DNA of 52,181 bases from Colwellia sp. (GTDB lineage: Bacteria > Pseudomonadota > Gammaproteobacteria > Enterobacterales > Alteromonadaceae). Both the position numbers and the translations under genes were made by a program. The first letter of the stretch is position 1. Every line of letters starts with the position of its first letter. Shown one piece after another: positions 20,341-29,998 of this stretch. The stretch is from positions 1 to 52,181 of the forward strand of contig JAPHTO010000021.1 in assembly GCA_026196955.1 (NCBI GenBank), read 5' to 3'. The notes beneath the pieces were generated by a model. That model saw only the letters and a list, made by a program, of their open reading frames with translations. It made no database searches and had not been told where the DNA came from.

Positions 20341-22353
20341 ATGTTTTTACAGCAAAAACTGTCCCGTACTTTCTTTACTGCAATCGCCTCTATTTTGCTC
20401 GTGTTACTTATTGGTATCTATTGGTATTCAGTACCGTTAATTAATAAAGAAGTTTACCAAATTGAAAGAAATGCTAGCCGTTTAGTGCTAAATAACGTCT
20501 TTGAGTTAGCAAGTAGAATGCAGCTAGACCTAAAGCCTCGCAAAGAAGAAGTGGTTCATAGCTTACGCCAAATTATCAAAAATAGTGTGATAGCCAAAAC
20601 CGGTTATCTTTTCATTTTTGATGAACAGGGCAATATGCTATTTCACCCCAACCCTAATATAAATGGCACCAACGCCTTACAACTTAAAGATCCACAAACA
20701 GGAAAACCCATTTTACAAGAGCTTATTGCCGTTGCCGATACAGGAAAAGAACTTGAATATAAATGGGACAAACCCAGTGACGCCAATAACTATGTTTATA
20801 GTAAATTATCATTAGTACGACATTTACCCGAGTTAGGTTGGTATATTTGCTCCTCTGTCTACATCGATGAATTACAAAGCAGCGGTAAACTGCTTAGCCA
20901 ACGAATTTTAACTATTGGTTTTATTACCTTTATGGGGGCTATTTTCTTAGCCTTGGTATTTTCTTATTGGATTACTAAGCCCATCAATGCCCTTGCCTTG
21001 GTTGCCAAAAAAGTTAGCCGAGGTGATTTAACCGCGACGAGTGGAATATCGCGTACCGATGAATTGGGAGTTTTAGGTAAAGCATTTGACGATATGGTAA
21101 ACCAAATGCGTGAAAACATTGAGATGCTCGATTTAAAAGTAGCTTCTCGCACACAAACCTTAGCCACAACCAATGCCCAATTACAGCAGGCAATGAATGA
21201 GAGTCAGCAAGCACAGCAGCAATTGGCGCAAGTGCAACACATCAATGCCGTTGGACAGCTTGCAGGTGGTTTGGCGCATGACTTTAACAATATACTTACC
21301 ATTATTTTGGGTAACTTACTGGCAGCGCAGCAAGATAACGAGCATAACAGACAATTATTATCACGTTTAACCCCAGCAATAAAAGCGTCTCGTAAAGGCA
21401 GTGATATTACCAATCGCTTATTGGCTTTTTCACGTCGACAATCACTATTACCCTGCAAAGTGAATATTACCGAGTTAATTGATGAAACGATTGAATTATT
21501 AACAGGCTCATTACCCAGTACAATCACCATTAACACTGACTTTTCCACGAGAAAATTACAAACCTATGTAGACGCTAGTCAATTAGAAAATTGTTTCATT
21601 AATTTAGTGTTAAATGCAAAAGATGCTATGCCAAGTGGCGGCGTTATTACCATCATAATCAACGAGAGAAGCGTAACTAGCAGCTTACAATTTGATGAAG
21701 AAGTGACATTAGGTGACTATGTTGAAATTACCATACGAGATGAAGGTAGCGGCTTTTCTGAGCAAGCGATAAACAAAGCATTTGAACCCTTTTTTACCAC
21801 CAAGGCGACTCATCAAGGCTCAGGCCTAGGCTTAAGCATGGTGTTTGGCTTTATCAAACAATCGCAAGGTTATATTCACATTGCTAACCAAGAAAGTGGA
21901 GGTGCAAAGATATCAATTTTACTGCCTTTACTAAATTACGATAATGAAAACATAGCCGCAAAAACGCCTCAACCAAAGTGTGAAATACCAGCAACAAAGG
22001 CAACTTTTGAGAATAAACTCATTTTATTAGTCGAGGATGAACATGATGTTCGCGCGATTATCCGAGAGCAATTAATTTCTTTTGGTTTGAATGTAATTGA
22101 GGCAAATGATAGTGATGAAGCCGAGCAACTTATCGATACTATTAACGACTTATATGGTATGGTTTCAGATATCAGTATGCCGGGTGATAAAGACGGTTTT
22201 GAACTTGCTACATTGTTGAAACGCCGCTCCCCTCATTGCAAAATTGTGCTTATGAGTGGCTACTTTCAACACCACAATGAGCTAAACAAAGATACGGCTG
22301 TTTTACTTAAAAAACCTTTTGCGGCAAGCAAACTATATCAAGCATTACAATAA
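20341..22353 (+). CDS. Cache-domain hybrid sensor histidine kinase
   Basis: This is an inner-membrane sensor kinase. In order, the 670 residues show a membrane span (11-33), a periplasmic single-Cache sensor (about 40-180, KTGYLFIFDEQGNMLFHP), a second span (188-212), HAMP (to about 260), a Gln-rich coiled coil and a HisKA domain. The phosphorylated histidine is His313 in GGLAHDFNNIL. A HATPase domain follows (NLVLNAKDAM, DEGSGF, GSGLGLSM), then a receiver domain with Asp610 (VSDISMPG). Cache domains of this type often sense small carboxylates. No HPt domain is present, so how signal would pass beyond the receiver is unclear. The regulator gene starts 10 bases after its stop. Confidence 0.9.
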   Translation: MFLQQKLSRTFFTAIASILLVLLIGIYWYSVPLINKEVYQIERNASRLVLNNVFELASRMQLDLKPRKEEVVHSLRQIIKNSVIAKTGYLFIFDEQGNMLFHPNPNINGTNALQLKDPQTGKPILQELIAVADTGKELEYKWDKPSDANNYVYSKLSLVRHLPELGWYICSSVYIDELQSSGKLLSQRILTIGFITFMGAIFLALVFSYWITKPINALALVAKKVSRGDLTATSGISRTDELGVLGKAFDDMVNQMRENIEMLDLKVASRTQTLATTNAQLQQAMNESQQAQQQLAQVQHINAVGQLAGGLAHDFNNILTIILGNLLAAQQDNEHNRQLLSRLTPAIKASRKGSDITNRLLAFSRRQSLLPCKVNITELIDETIELLTGSLPSTITINTDFSTRKLQTYVDASQLENCFINLVLNAKDAMPSGGVITIIINERSVTSSLQFDEEVTLGDYVEITIRDEGSGFSEQAINKAFEPFFTTKATHQGSGLGLSMVFGFIKQSQGYIHIANQESGGAKISILLPLLNYDNENIAAKTPQPKCEIPATKATFENKLILLVEDEHDVRAIIREQLISFGLNVIEANDSDEAEQLIDTINDLYGMVSDISMPGDKDGFELATLLKRRSPHCKIVLMSGYFQHHNELNKDTAVLLKKPFAASKLYQALQ

Positions 22354-22363
22354 AATATTCGAG

Positions 22364-23077
22364 ATGGTAGCACCTGTGAAAAGCAAACCTTTAATTTATG
22401 TCATTGATGATGAAGTTGATATAGCTAACTTAGTTTGCCAAGAGCTTGAACGATACAACTTTGACACGCAAACATTCACTACTGGTGAGCAGGCTCTATC
22501 AGCGATAAAAAAACAATTACCAGCCCTTTGTATTATTGACTTGGGTTTGCCCGATATGGATGGTTTATCATTAGTACAAGAATTGTTTAACGATAAAAAA
22601 ATTGGCGTTATTATTTTATCAGGCCGCAATAGCCTGCCTGATAAAGTGCTAGGCTTAGAATTAGGCGCTGATGATTATATTGGCAAACCCTTCGATCCCC
22701 GCGAGTTGGTTGCTAGAGTTAAAAGTACTATCCGCCGACTAATAGTCAGCGAAGAGCCAACCACACTACTTCAAACAGCAAGCTTTGGTGACTGGACTTT
22801 TGAGCAATCAACTCTGACGTTAGCCAACCACAAAGGCGATAGTTTTATGTTAAGCGCCGCAGAAGCTGAAATACTAAATATATTGCTTAATGCTCCCAGA
22901 CAAATATTATCAAGAGAGCGATTACTCAGCGAAGATGCAACCTCTTTTGATCGCAGTATTGATGTCAGAATGTCGAGATTAAGAAAAAAAATAGAACAGG
23001 ATCACAAGAATCCAAAAATTATCAAAACCGTTTATGGTGCCGGCTATATTTTTACGTTAGAAGTTAACTGGCAATAA
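22364..23077 (+). CDS. OmpR-family response regulator
   Basis: This is a DNA-binding response regulator, likely the partner of the adjacent kinase. The 237 residues contain a receiver domain with the acidic pair DDE, Asp59 as phosphoacceptor (CIIDLGLPDMDG) and the conserved lysine in YIGKPFDPREL. A winged-helix domain follows (SAAEAEILNILLNAPRQILSRERLL, SIDVRMSRLRKKIE). The frame is open back to 22319 within the kinase gene. I chose the ATG at 22364; a GTG at 22376 (VKSKPLIYV) also fits and neither has a strong ribosome site. Targets could include the permease/synthetase operon just upstream, which is inference. Confidence 0.9.
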   Translation: MVAPVKSKPLIYVIDDEVDIANLVCQELERYNFDTQTFTTGEQALSAIKKQLPALCIIDLGLPDMDGLSLVQELFNDKKIGVIILSGRNSLPDKVLGLELGADDYIGKPFDPRELVARVKSTIRRLIVSEEPTTLLQTASFGDWTFEQSTLTLANHKGDSFMLSAAEAEILNILLNAPRQILSRERLLSEDATSFDRSIDVRMSRLRKKIEQDHKNPKIIKTVYGAGYIFTLEVNWQ

Positions 23078-23103
23078 CGGATATGACCACCTTAAACTAA
23101 ATA

Positions 23104-23292
23104 ACCTGAGCTCGGTTAAATATTTCTCTAGCAGCTATTTTTACTAACTTCTGCGTTAAATTCACTTGCAATAGACCCGCTATTGACGCGTAAATTTGCC
23201 TTGAATTAAGTAAAACTATCAAGCTAGAGATGTTGTTAGTATTTAAGTTATATATTTCAATAAATTAAATATCTCTTAAACCGAGTTCAGGT
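23104..23292. mobile_element. MITE-like element with ~15-base inverted ends
   Basis: The left end ACCTGAGCTCGGTTA (23104-23118) and the right end TAAACCGAGTTCAGGT (23277-23292) are inverted copies with one or two differences. The 189-base interior has no coding frame and is AT-rich. A third, weaker copy of the motif (GGTCGGGCTCAGGGT) lies at 23303-23317. It occupies the gap between the convergent regulator and malic enzyme genes. The size and ends suit a miniature inverted-repeat element, but no target duplication was confirmed. Confidence 0.35.
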
Positions 23293-23374
23293 TAAATATT
23301 TCTTAGGTCGGGCTCAGGGTAAATAACTCATCTGATACAGTTACAATCAAGCAGAGCGATTTACCCATTTTCGA

Positions 23375-25063
23375 TTAAATACTGGTTCGGCGATATTGAC
23401 GATATTCTGCTTGCCAAAAATTGCGCTCAATTTTAGCCTTTAACTCTTCATCTGATATCACCAGTGCGAGTTTTTCATCAAAAGCGACTTTAGCAATCGC
23501 AAACGCTATATCTTTACTGAGCTGCGCTATGCCTGTTAAAGGTGGCAACAACTCACCTTCACCGGTATTCGCTAAAGGTGATGCTGCAGCAAGTGTTTCA
23601 CTGGCAACTTGTAACATTTTATCGGTGATACGATTAATATTTGCCGAAATAACCCCAAGACCAATACCAGGAAAAATATAGCTATTGTTACATTGGGCGA
23701 TTGGAAGCACTTTTCCTTGGTATTCAACCGCGTCAAATGGGCTGCCTGTTGCCATAATCACTTTGCCTTCGGTCCAATTAATCACTTGGGTAGGCGTTGC
23801 TTCTACTTGTCTTGAAGGATTACTTAGTGGAAAGACAATAGGCAGATCACAATGCTGTTTCATGGCTTTAATGACTTCTTCGCTAAATAAACCAGCTTGA
23901 CCAGAAACCCCAATTAACACATCAGGCTTAGCGCCATGCATTACTTCTAGAAGCGATGCATATTCGCCTTGAATTTGCCACTGAGCCAGCGCTTGCTTGC
24001 TTTGTACCAATTTTTGCTGGAAGTCTCTTAAATCTGTCATACCTTGGGTAAGCAGGCCAAAACGATCAACCATAAAAACTTGACTGCGCGCTTGTAAGGG
24101 TGAAATACCCTCGCTAATCATTTGGGTAATAATCTGTTCAGCAATACCACAGCCAGCAGAGCCAGCACCAACAAAGGCAACTTTAAGTTGTGATAATTTC
24201 ACATTTTTACTACGACAAGCGGCCAATAACGTACCAACCGTTACCGATGCTGTACCTTGAATATCATCATTAAAACAACATATTTGATCACGATAGCGGT
24301 TTAAAAGTGGCATCGCATTTGGCTGAGCAAAATCTTCAAACTGCAGCATAACATGTGGCCAACGACGCTTAATGGCATTGATAAATAGCTCTAAAAACTC
24401 ATCGTACTCAGCTTGACCAATACGCTTATGGCGTGCCCCCATGTACATAGGATCATCAAGCAGTTTTTGATTATTTGTCCCCACATCCAACATAACAGGC
24501 AAAGTGTAAGCTGGGCTAATACCACCACAAGCAGTATATAAAGATAGCTTACCAATTGGGATACCCATGCCACCAATACCTTGATCACCAAGACCAAGAA
24601 TACGTTCACCATCTGTTACCACGATAACTTTTACTTTATTTTTAGTGGCGTTTCGTAAAATATCATCGATTTGGTATCTATCATCATAAGAGATAAATAA
24701 CCCTCGCGAACTACGGTAAATATCAGAAAATTGCTCACATGCATCACCTACCGTAGGCGTATAAATAATAGGCATCATTTCAGCTAAATGGCTTTGCACT
24801 AATTTAAAAAATAACGTTTCATTATTATCGTGAATGGCACGTAAATATATGTGCTTATTAATATTATTATGAAAACTGCTATATTGACGATAAGCTCGCT
24901 CTACTTGCTCATCAATGCTCTCAAACCGCGGCGGTAACAAGCCCGTTAAATTAAAACTGATACGCTCTTGCTCATCAAAAGCACTGCCTTTATTCAGTAA
25001 GGGCGTTTCTAGTAAAGTCGGTCCGGCGTACGGAATATATAAAGGGCGCTTGTTTTGGGTCAT
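23375..25063 (-). CDS. maeA: NAD-dependent malic enzyme
   Basis: The enzyme decarboxylates malate to pyruvate and CO2 with NAD+, linking the TCA cycle to pyruvate. The 562-residue length and sequence follow E. coli MaeA (565) closely from start ([24 protein letters not shown]) to end ([15 protein letters not shown]). The malic domain shows [15 protein letters not shown] and [15 protein letters not shown]. The metal-binding region is FEDFAQPNA and FNDDIQGTA. The Rossmann motif is [15 protein letters not shown]. It stands alone, convergent with the response regulator. Confidence 0.97.
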   Translation of the reverse strand: MTQNKRPLYIPYAGPTLLETPLLNKGSAFDEQERISFNLTGLLPPRFESIDEQVERAYRQYSSFHNNINKHIYLRAIHDNNETLFFKLVQSHLAEMMPIIYTPTVGDACEQFSDIYRSSRGLFISYDDRYQIDDILRNATKNKVKVIVVTDGERILGLGDQGIGGMGIPIGKLSLYTACGGISPAYTLPVMLDVGTNNQKLLDDPMYMGARHKRIGQAEYDEFLELFINAIKRRWPHVMLQFEDFAQPNAMPLLNRYRDQICCFNDDIQGTASVTVGTLLAACRSKNVKLSQLKVAFVGAGSAGCGIAEQIITQMISEGISPLQARSQVFMVDRFGLLTQGMTDLRDFQQKLVQSKQALAQWQIQGEYASLLEVMHGAKPDVLIGVSGQAGLFSEEVIKAMKQHCDLPIVFPLSNPSRQVEATPTQVINWTEGKVIMATGSPFDAVEYQGKVLPIAQCNNSYIFPGIGLGVISANINRITDKMLQVASETLAAASPLANTGEGELLPPLTGIAQLSKDIAFAIAKVAFDEKLALVISDEELKAKIERNFWQAEYRQYRRTSI

Positions 25064-25314
25064 GGGTTTCTGCTATTTTTGGTTAATTGGTATTACCAAT
25101 GTGAATAATGAAAATACACGTGATTTATAGGTGCTAGAGTATAGATTAAAATTGCAGCGCAGCAAAGGGTTTCAAAGCATAATTACCAAAAACTCTTTTG
25201 TAAAATATAATAACTCAAAGCGACTAATGAGCTTTTTTTAATGTAAAGACTAGCTGAGTTTTCTCCTTTAAAAAGATAGTATTATTCTCTCTTTTTAAGG
25301 TAAATAATTAAGCA

Positions 25315-25500
25315 GCCCAATACTCTTTGCGCAAACCTTTCAACACTAGGCTTTAGTAACCTTTGCCTAAATTTAATTATCTTAAGTACTTGATAAGCAG
25401 TAAATGGGGTCGACAAGACTGAATAATGCATTGTCTAGTTAATCGCCTTAAAAACTATTGTAACTAGGCTGCTATAGAGGCAAACTATTTGATATTTATA
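25315..25500 (-). pseudogene. Decayed 3' end of an acyl-CoA ligase gene
   Basis: This noncoding stretch aligns by eye with the 3' end of the intact ligase gene at 33770-33935. Shared blocks include TTGCCTAAATT (25363-25373 and 33812-33822) and the AAGC(A/G)GTAA...TCGACAA region. In the matching minus-strand frame it reads CRPHLLLIKYLR, then a stop, against CRAHLTAYKVPK in the intact protein, with a second stop further on. Similarity fades toward 25500. It shows that a second ligase gene of the same kind once ended here. Confidence 0.65.
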
Positions 25501-25523
25501 AACTATTTAATCAAAAGCTCTGC

Positions 25524-25545
25524 TCCTAGCCAATGGAGTCGGAAA
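25524..25545 (+). promoter_or_regulatory. Upstream operator box, DUF3604 operon
   Basis: TCCTAGCCAAT, five bases, then CGGAAA. The identical layout with the same 5-base gap occurs at 42356-42377 upstream of the TonB receptor. TCCTnGCCAA is also inverted with respect to TTGGCnAGGA in the downstream box, so the two may be arms of one regulator site, 55 bases apart. Confidence 0.6.
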
Positions 25546-25572
25546 AAAAACCGATATTTTCTCAATATTTTG

Positions 25573-25620
25573 TATGGGATTCTTGGCGAGGACGCAAATA
25601 GAAAATAATACTGATACTGT
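25573..25620 (+). promoter_or_regulatory. Shared promoter element A, DUF3604 operon
   Basis: TATGGGATTCTTGG then CGAGGACGCA (25573-25596) matches 20 of 24 bases of the TonB receptor element at 42407-42430. Exactly 18 bases later is TACTGT, a poor -10 box, followed by AAGGAG just before the ATG at 25652. The same 18-base spacing is seen in elements B, C and D. A weak -10 with a conserved box in the -35 position suggests an activator-dependent promoter. Confidence 0.65.
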
Positions 25621-25651
25621 GTCGATATTCTAATTAAGGAGAGAGAAATCA

Positions 25652-27898
25652 ATGAGCACCAAGCGCAAATCGTTACTTTTTATCGTTGCCTTTATTTTCT
25701 TGGTGGCATTTTACTTTGCTGGTGCTTGGTTGGGATGGTATGGCAATAAACAAAATTTAAGGTCGATAACAGAAGTAGCAAATCCCCAACAAGCCATTAG
25801 CAGTGAAAAGCAAAAACAAGCAATAGCCAAAATTGCTGGCGATACCCATAAACAAGTGCTCTTTGGTGACCTTCATGTACATACCACTTTTTCTATGGAT
25901 GCCTTTCAAAATAGTCTCCCCATTATGCAAGGAGAAGGTGTACATCCTCCTGCCGATGCCTGTAATTTTGCACGATTTTGCTCCGCGTTAGATTTTTACT
26001 CCATTAATGATCATGCGGAAAGTTTAACGCAGGAGCGTTGGCAACAAACGAAGCAAAGTATTCAACAATGTAATGCGGTTGCTGGCAACAGCGATAATCC
26101 TGATATGGTGGCTTTTCTCGGTTGGGAATGGACGCAAATAGGCAAAACAGCCGAAAGCCACTTTGGACATAAGAATGTGGTATTACGAGACTTTGCTGAT
26201 GACTTAGTACCAACACGGCCAATCTCCGCCAAAGGACAAGCATTTGATGCTATGCGCAGTGCAAAAGTGGGCGCGTTAAAAATTGCCGGACCGCTACTCG
26301 ACTTTGAAAATCGTCAGGAATTTTACGATATTGATAAGTTTGTTCGCGATACTCAAGCAGCAGATATATGTCCAGACAACGTTCATGTTAAAGACTTACC
26401 TTTAAACTGCTTGGAAAGAGCAGCAACACCCGCACAATTATTTGAAAAACTAAGTCAATGGGATATGCCTGCCATTGTGATTCCACACGGTACTGCATGG
26501 GGCAATACTGCACCCGCAGGCAGTGATTGGCAAAAGCAATTGAGTCAAGGCAACCATGATGCTAAGTATCAAACGGCAATTGAAATATTTTCTGGTCATG
26601 GTAATTCAGAAGAATATCGCCCATGGCGAGGACAATTAATCACCGCTGCCGGTGAAATCTATTGTCCTGAGCCAAGTGACGATTATATTCCTGAATGTTG
26701 GCAGGCAGGTAAAATTATTGAAAAACGCTGCTTGGCAGAAAGCGAATCGCCACAAGAATGTGCTTTACGTGCCGAAACTGCGCGTAATAATGTCTTAATT
26801 GCCGGTAAACAAGGTTTTAAAACCATTCCTGGCTCTACTGCAGAAGAATGGCAAGATGCTGGTCAATGTAAGGATTGCTATTTACCCACCTACAACCATA
26901 GACCCGGCATGAGTGCTCAAGCTGCTTTAGCAATACGTAATTTTAATCAAGGCGAAGGCGAAGCTGAACGCTTTAAATTTGGCTTTATTGGCTCAAGTGA
27001 TAATCATAGTGCAAAAGCAGGCACAGGCTATAAAGAGCTAAATCGTTTCGGCTTTACTGATACTCACGGACCACGCTCTACTTGGTTATACAATAAAATG
27101 CGCGGTAAAAAAGCGGCCGTTGCCGAGTCTGTACCGCTGCAAAGCAAGGGCCATAGCCGCGGCTCAAATAAAGAAAGATCTAATTCATTTATGTTCACCG
27201 GCGGCTTAGCTGGCGTTCACTCTCAGGGGCGTGATCGTCAAGCAATATGGGACGCGATCAAGCGCAATGAGGTTTATAGCACCAGCGGCCCTCGCATTAT
27301 GCTGTGGTTTGAGTTACTCAATGGGCCTGATGATGGGCACAATCAAGGTATTTACCCCATGGGTCAGTCATTAGCGATGAACAAGCAGCCCACCTTTAGA
27401 GTAAAGGCATTGGGTGCATTCAAGCAAAAGCCCGGTTGTCCAGAATTTACCTTAGACTCGTTAGGCCAAAACGAGCTTGAGCGACTTTGCAAAGGAGAAT
27501 GTTACAACCCTTCAGACCAAAGGCACCCGATAGTTCGCATTGAAATAGTGAAAATTACCCCGCAAAACTCCCCAGACGAATCATTAGATTCAGTCATCCA
27601 CGATGTATGGAAAAGCTTTGATTGTCCTGCTGATGGCTATGGTTGCACAGTCGAGTTTAGTGATGCCGATTTTTCTTCAGCAAAGCGTGATTCTCTGTAC
27701 TATGCCCGCGCAATTCAGCAGGCAACCCCTACCATTAATGGCGGCACATTGCAGTGTCAATATGATGAGCAAGGTCAATGTGTCAAGGTAAACGCTTGTT
27801 ACGTAGATGATCGCACTAATGCTGATGATAACTGCTTAGCCGATAGTGAACACAGAGCTTGGTCTTCGCCTGTTTTCATCGATCACACAAGTATTTAA
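25652..27898 (+). CDS. Exported DUF3604 (PHP-like) metallohydrolase
   Basis: The 748-residue protein belongs to the DUF3604 family, which resembles PHP metal-dependent phosphoesterases; its substrate is not known. An N-terminal membrane segment (7-29) puts the enzyme in the periplasm. The metal-binding HxH is His75-His77 in FGDLHVHTTFSMDA. Further likely ligands lie in SINDHAES, VIPHGTAWG, EIFSGHGNSE and GSSDNHSA. The C-terminal half has several cysteines that could pair in the periplasm (CPEF, CKGECYN, CPADGYGC). AAGGAGAGAG precedes the ATG. It is the first gene of an operon with the beta-propeller gene 42 bases on, under shared element A. Confidence 0.88.
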   Translation: MSTKRKSLLFIVAFIFLVAFYFAGAWLGWYGNKQNLRSITEVANPQQAISSEKQKQAIAKIAGDTHKQVLFGDLHVHTTFSMDAFQNSLPIMQGEGVHPPADACNFARFCSALDFYSINDHAESLTQERWQQTKQSIQQCNAVAGNSDNPDMVAFLGWEWTQIGKTAESHFGHKNVVLRDFADDLVPTRPISAKGQAFDAMRSAKVGALKIAGPLLDFENRQEFYDIDKFVRDTQAADICPDNVHVKDLPLNCLERAATPAQLFEKLSQWDMPAIVIPHGTAWGNTAPAGSDWQKQLSQGNHDAKYQTAIEIFSGHGNSEEYRPWRGQLITAAGEIYCPEPSDDYIPECWQAGKIIEKRCLAESESPQECALRAETARNNVLIAGKQGFKTIPGSTAEEWQDAGQCKDCYLPTYNHRPGMSAQAALAIRNFNQGEGEAERFKFGFIGSSDNHSAKAGTGYKELNRFGFTDTHGPRSTWLYNKMRGKKAAVAESVPLQSKGHSRGSNKERSNSFMFTGGLAGVHSQGRDRQAIWDAIKRNEVYSTSGPRIMLWFELLNGPDDGHNQGIYPMGQSLAMNKQPTFRVKALGAFKQKPGCPEFTLDSLGQNELERLCKGECYNPSDQRHPIVRIEIVKITPQNSPDESLDSVIHDVWKSFDCPADGYGCTVEFSDADFSSAKRDSLYYARAIQQATPTINGGTLQCQYDEQGQCVKVNACYVDDRTNADDNCLADSEHRAWSSPVFIDHTSI

Positions 27899-27940
27899 TA
27901 ACAAGAAACATAATCCCTAAAACAAGTTAAGTGATTTATT

Positions 27941-29896
27941 ATGAACTTATTGACAAAAACAGGCTTGCTCATTGCAGCCTTAATGCTGATAACGATTGCA
28001 TTTACTGGCTCAAATAGGCTGCAAATACTATTGTATCGTGTCATGCCGGTTAGCGAGTCAGTGGTTAAGCAATATGAGCTACCAGCAAGAACTGATTGGC
28101 GACCAATTGGCGAAAAACAAATATCTTCAAATAAAAACCCTAATGCCCGACAAGTTACCATAGGTCGAGCTTTGCATACCGATACTCACGGCTCAGATGA
28201 GATTTCTACCGTTATTGCACCAACCTTTGAAGTTGACTGGACCACAGAAAAAGACATGTTTATCACCGAAGGTCCCGTATTTGATAGCGCTGGCAATATT
28301 TATTTCTGCCCTATATTAAATGGAAGTGATGCCTTATTGGTTTCTATTGAACCCAATAAAGGTCAGCGTCGTTGGGCGATTGAAGGTTTTAGCTGGGGGT
28401 GTGGCACACCTTATGTGGTTATCGATCCAGAGACAGGTGAGGATATCTTATACTTGGGCACTTATGATCGCGCCATGGCTGTTACCACCAGTGGTGAAAT
28501 CATTTGGGATGTGCCAACGGGCTTACCTAAATTAAACCGTGATGTACTTGAGCCAAACAAGCATAGCTTTGGCATGAATTACTTGGCTAAGTATGATGCA
28601 GTTATTGCTTCTATGGGCGATGGCTCTGTTTATGTACTTGATAGAAAAACAGGCAAGGCTTTGTTAGATAAACCTTTTGTTATGCCCGGAGCGAAAGCGC
28701 CAGTAAATAATTTCTCATTACCAGAAGCTGTTGCTAAAGCGGCCAATCAAGATAGTATCCACATGTTTGGCGGCGTTGACCAAGACCAAGATGTACTGTC
28801 AGCCGTGTTGCACGGCGCAGCAGGAGAAAAACAAAAAGTAACCAACTTCTTCTCTATTGACAGCAACTCAGGACGCATTTGGATAGCGGCAACTTTACCC
28901 GATGAAGCGGATGGCAATATTGATGGTTGGTCTGAATCCGCAGCTCTTTATGGCTTAGATCTGTTAAAAACAGAGCAAGGTTACCAGTTTAACATTAACT
29001 CTGTTACTGAAGTGCCTGGTGGAACGGCTTCAACACCAACGGTAAGTGCCGATGGTAAGCGTATCTATATTGCCAATGCCTTTGACACCGTTTATGCCGT
29101 TAACGCCAGTAATGGCGAGGTAATATGGTCAATTGCTGTTGGTAACAAGGTAACAGGCTCATTGGTAGTTGCTGCCGACAATAATGAAGTTTATGCCAAT
29201 ACCAAAACGGACATTGTTAAGTTGTTTGACCGTGGTGACCATGCTGAAAAAGCTTGGGTGGCCAAACTGGATATGTTTGATCCCGGTTTATTTCAAACCA
29301 ATTTTAATGCCTTAGGTGCTGAAGTAGGCGCTAATGGTATCGCCTTTACTGCCACAGTGGGTATGCTAGTCGGTAAAATGAAGTTTCCATTTAAAGTGGG
29401 GGCAGGTTTTATTGACCGGAAAACTGGCGAGATAAAATATTTTGTTGAGGGCGGAGAAGATTCCGTTTCATCAACCGTTACGGGCCCAGATGGTGCTATT
29501 TATATTGGTAACTCTCCCCTAAGACGTGTACTTGCTAGGGTAATTTTAGGCAAAGAAAATAGCCCTCAACCCGTTATGGGCGGCGTCACTAAATACAAAG
29601 CGATACATAATGAGCTGATAGTTCGCGATGCTTTATGGGCTGCCGCAGGACGAGCAGAAAATGCCGCAACATTAGATAATGCCGATGTTGTTGAGCAAGA
29701 CATTTTCCAGATAAGGCAATTACTTGAACAGGTGCAACGTACCTTGCCTGTAGCAGTGGCTGAAGGGGTAATGGACGACAGCTTTGCCCAAGAAATCACA
29801 CAAGAAGTTGCGCAATTATTGCTGACCATTAGCCCAGAAAAACAGGTTTTACTTAACAGTGCAAGTAAGCTAGCGCAACTAAGTGATCGTATTTAG
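27941..29896 (+). CDS. Membrane-anchored PQQ-type beta-propeller protein, paralog 1
   Basis: This 651-residue protein has an N-terminal membrane segment (about 6-25) and propeller repeats of the PQQ/BamB type (GDGSVYVLDRKTGKALLDKPF, KRIYIANAFDTVYAVNASNGEVIW). It should sit on the periplasmic side. I see no methanol-dehydrogenase-type active site, so I would not call it a PQQ enzyme; it may bind a ligand or act as a scaffold. It is clearly paralogous to the protein at 36985-38946: both have HTDTHGSDE near residue 80, IDRGDHAEK or FDRGDHAEK, and GNSPLRRV. It shares the DUF3604 operon. A weak hairpin follows its stop. Confidence 0.8.
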   Translation: MNLLTKTGLLIAALMLITIAFTGSNRLQILLYRVMPVSESVVKQYELPARTDWRPIGEKQISSNKNPNARQVTIGRALHTDTHGSDEISTVIAPTFEVDWTTEKDMFITEGPVFDSAGNIYFCPILNGSDALLVSIEPNKGQRRWAIEGFSWGCGTPYVVIDPETGEDILYLGTYDRAMAVTTSGEIIWDVPTGLPKLNRDVLEPNKHSFGMNYLAKYDAVIASMGDGSVYVLDRKTGKALLDKPFVMPGAKAPVNNFSLPEAVAKAANQDSIHMFGGVDQDQDVLSAVLHGAAGEKQKVTNFFSIDSNSGRIWIAATLPDEADGNIDGWSESAALYGLDLLKTEQGYQFNINSVTEVPGGTASTPTVSADGKRIYIANAFDTVYAVNASNGEVIWSIAVGNKVTGSLVVAADNNEVYANTKTDIVKLFDRGDHAEKAWVAKLDMFDPGLFQTNFNALGAEVGANGIAFTATVGMLVGKMKFPFKVGAGFIDRKTGEIKYFVEGGEDSVSSTVTGPDGAIYIGNSPLRRVLARVILGKENSPQPVMGGVTKYKAIHNELIVRDALWAAAGRAENAATLDNADVVEQDIFQIRQLLEQVQRTLPVAVAEGVMDDSFAQEITQEVAQLLLTISPEKQVLLNSASKLAQLSDRI

Positions 29897-29919
29897 TCGC
29901 TGATACGGTTTTCTCTATA

Positions 29920-29957
29920 GCCACTTTATCCTTGATATTAGTGGCCATCACCTCTTT
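29920..29957 (+). terminator. Possible terminator after beta-propeller gene
   Basis: GCCACT and AGTGGC pair around a 14-base loop, followed by CATCACCTCTTTTTA. It lies in the short gap between convergent genes. The stem is short and the T-run is displaced, so confidence is low. Confidence 0.35.
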
Positions 29958-29998
29958 TTATAAAGCACAATTCCCTTTATAGCAGACTGAATGCCAAG

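Larger units (their letters stand above)
25064..25651. other. maeA / DUF3604 intergenic region
   Basis: This 588-base region holds the leftward maeA promoter side, a near-perfect hairpin at 25265-25300 (CCTTTAAAAAGA against TCTTTTTAAGG, no T-tract), a decayed acyl-CoA ligase 3' end at 25315-25500, and the regulatory elements of the DUF3604 operon at 25524-25620. The last two are listed separately. Confidence 0.65.

Noticed and set aside
25265..25300. Hairpin upstream of DUF3604 as a terminator for maeA or another gene.
   Set aside because: No T-tract on either strand, and no gene would end there apart from the decayed ligase.
27941..29896. Calling the beta-propellers PQQ-dependent alcohol dehydrogenases.
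   Set aside because: No catalytic Asp/Cys-pair region of that enzyme family could be seen; only the propeller fold is supported.
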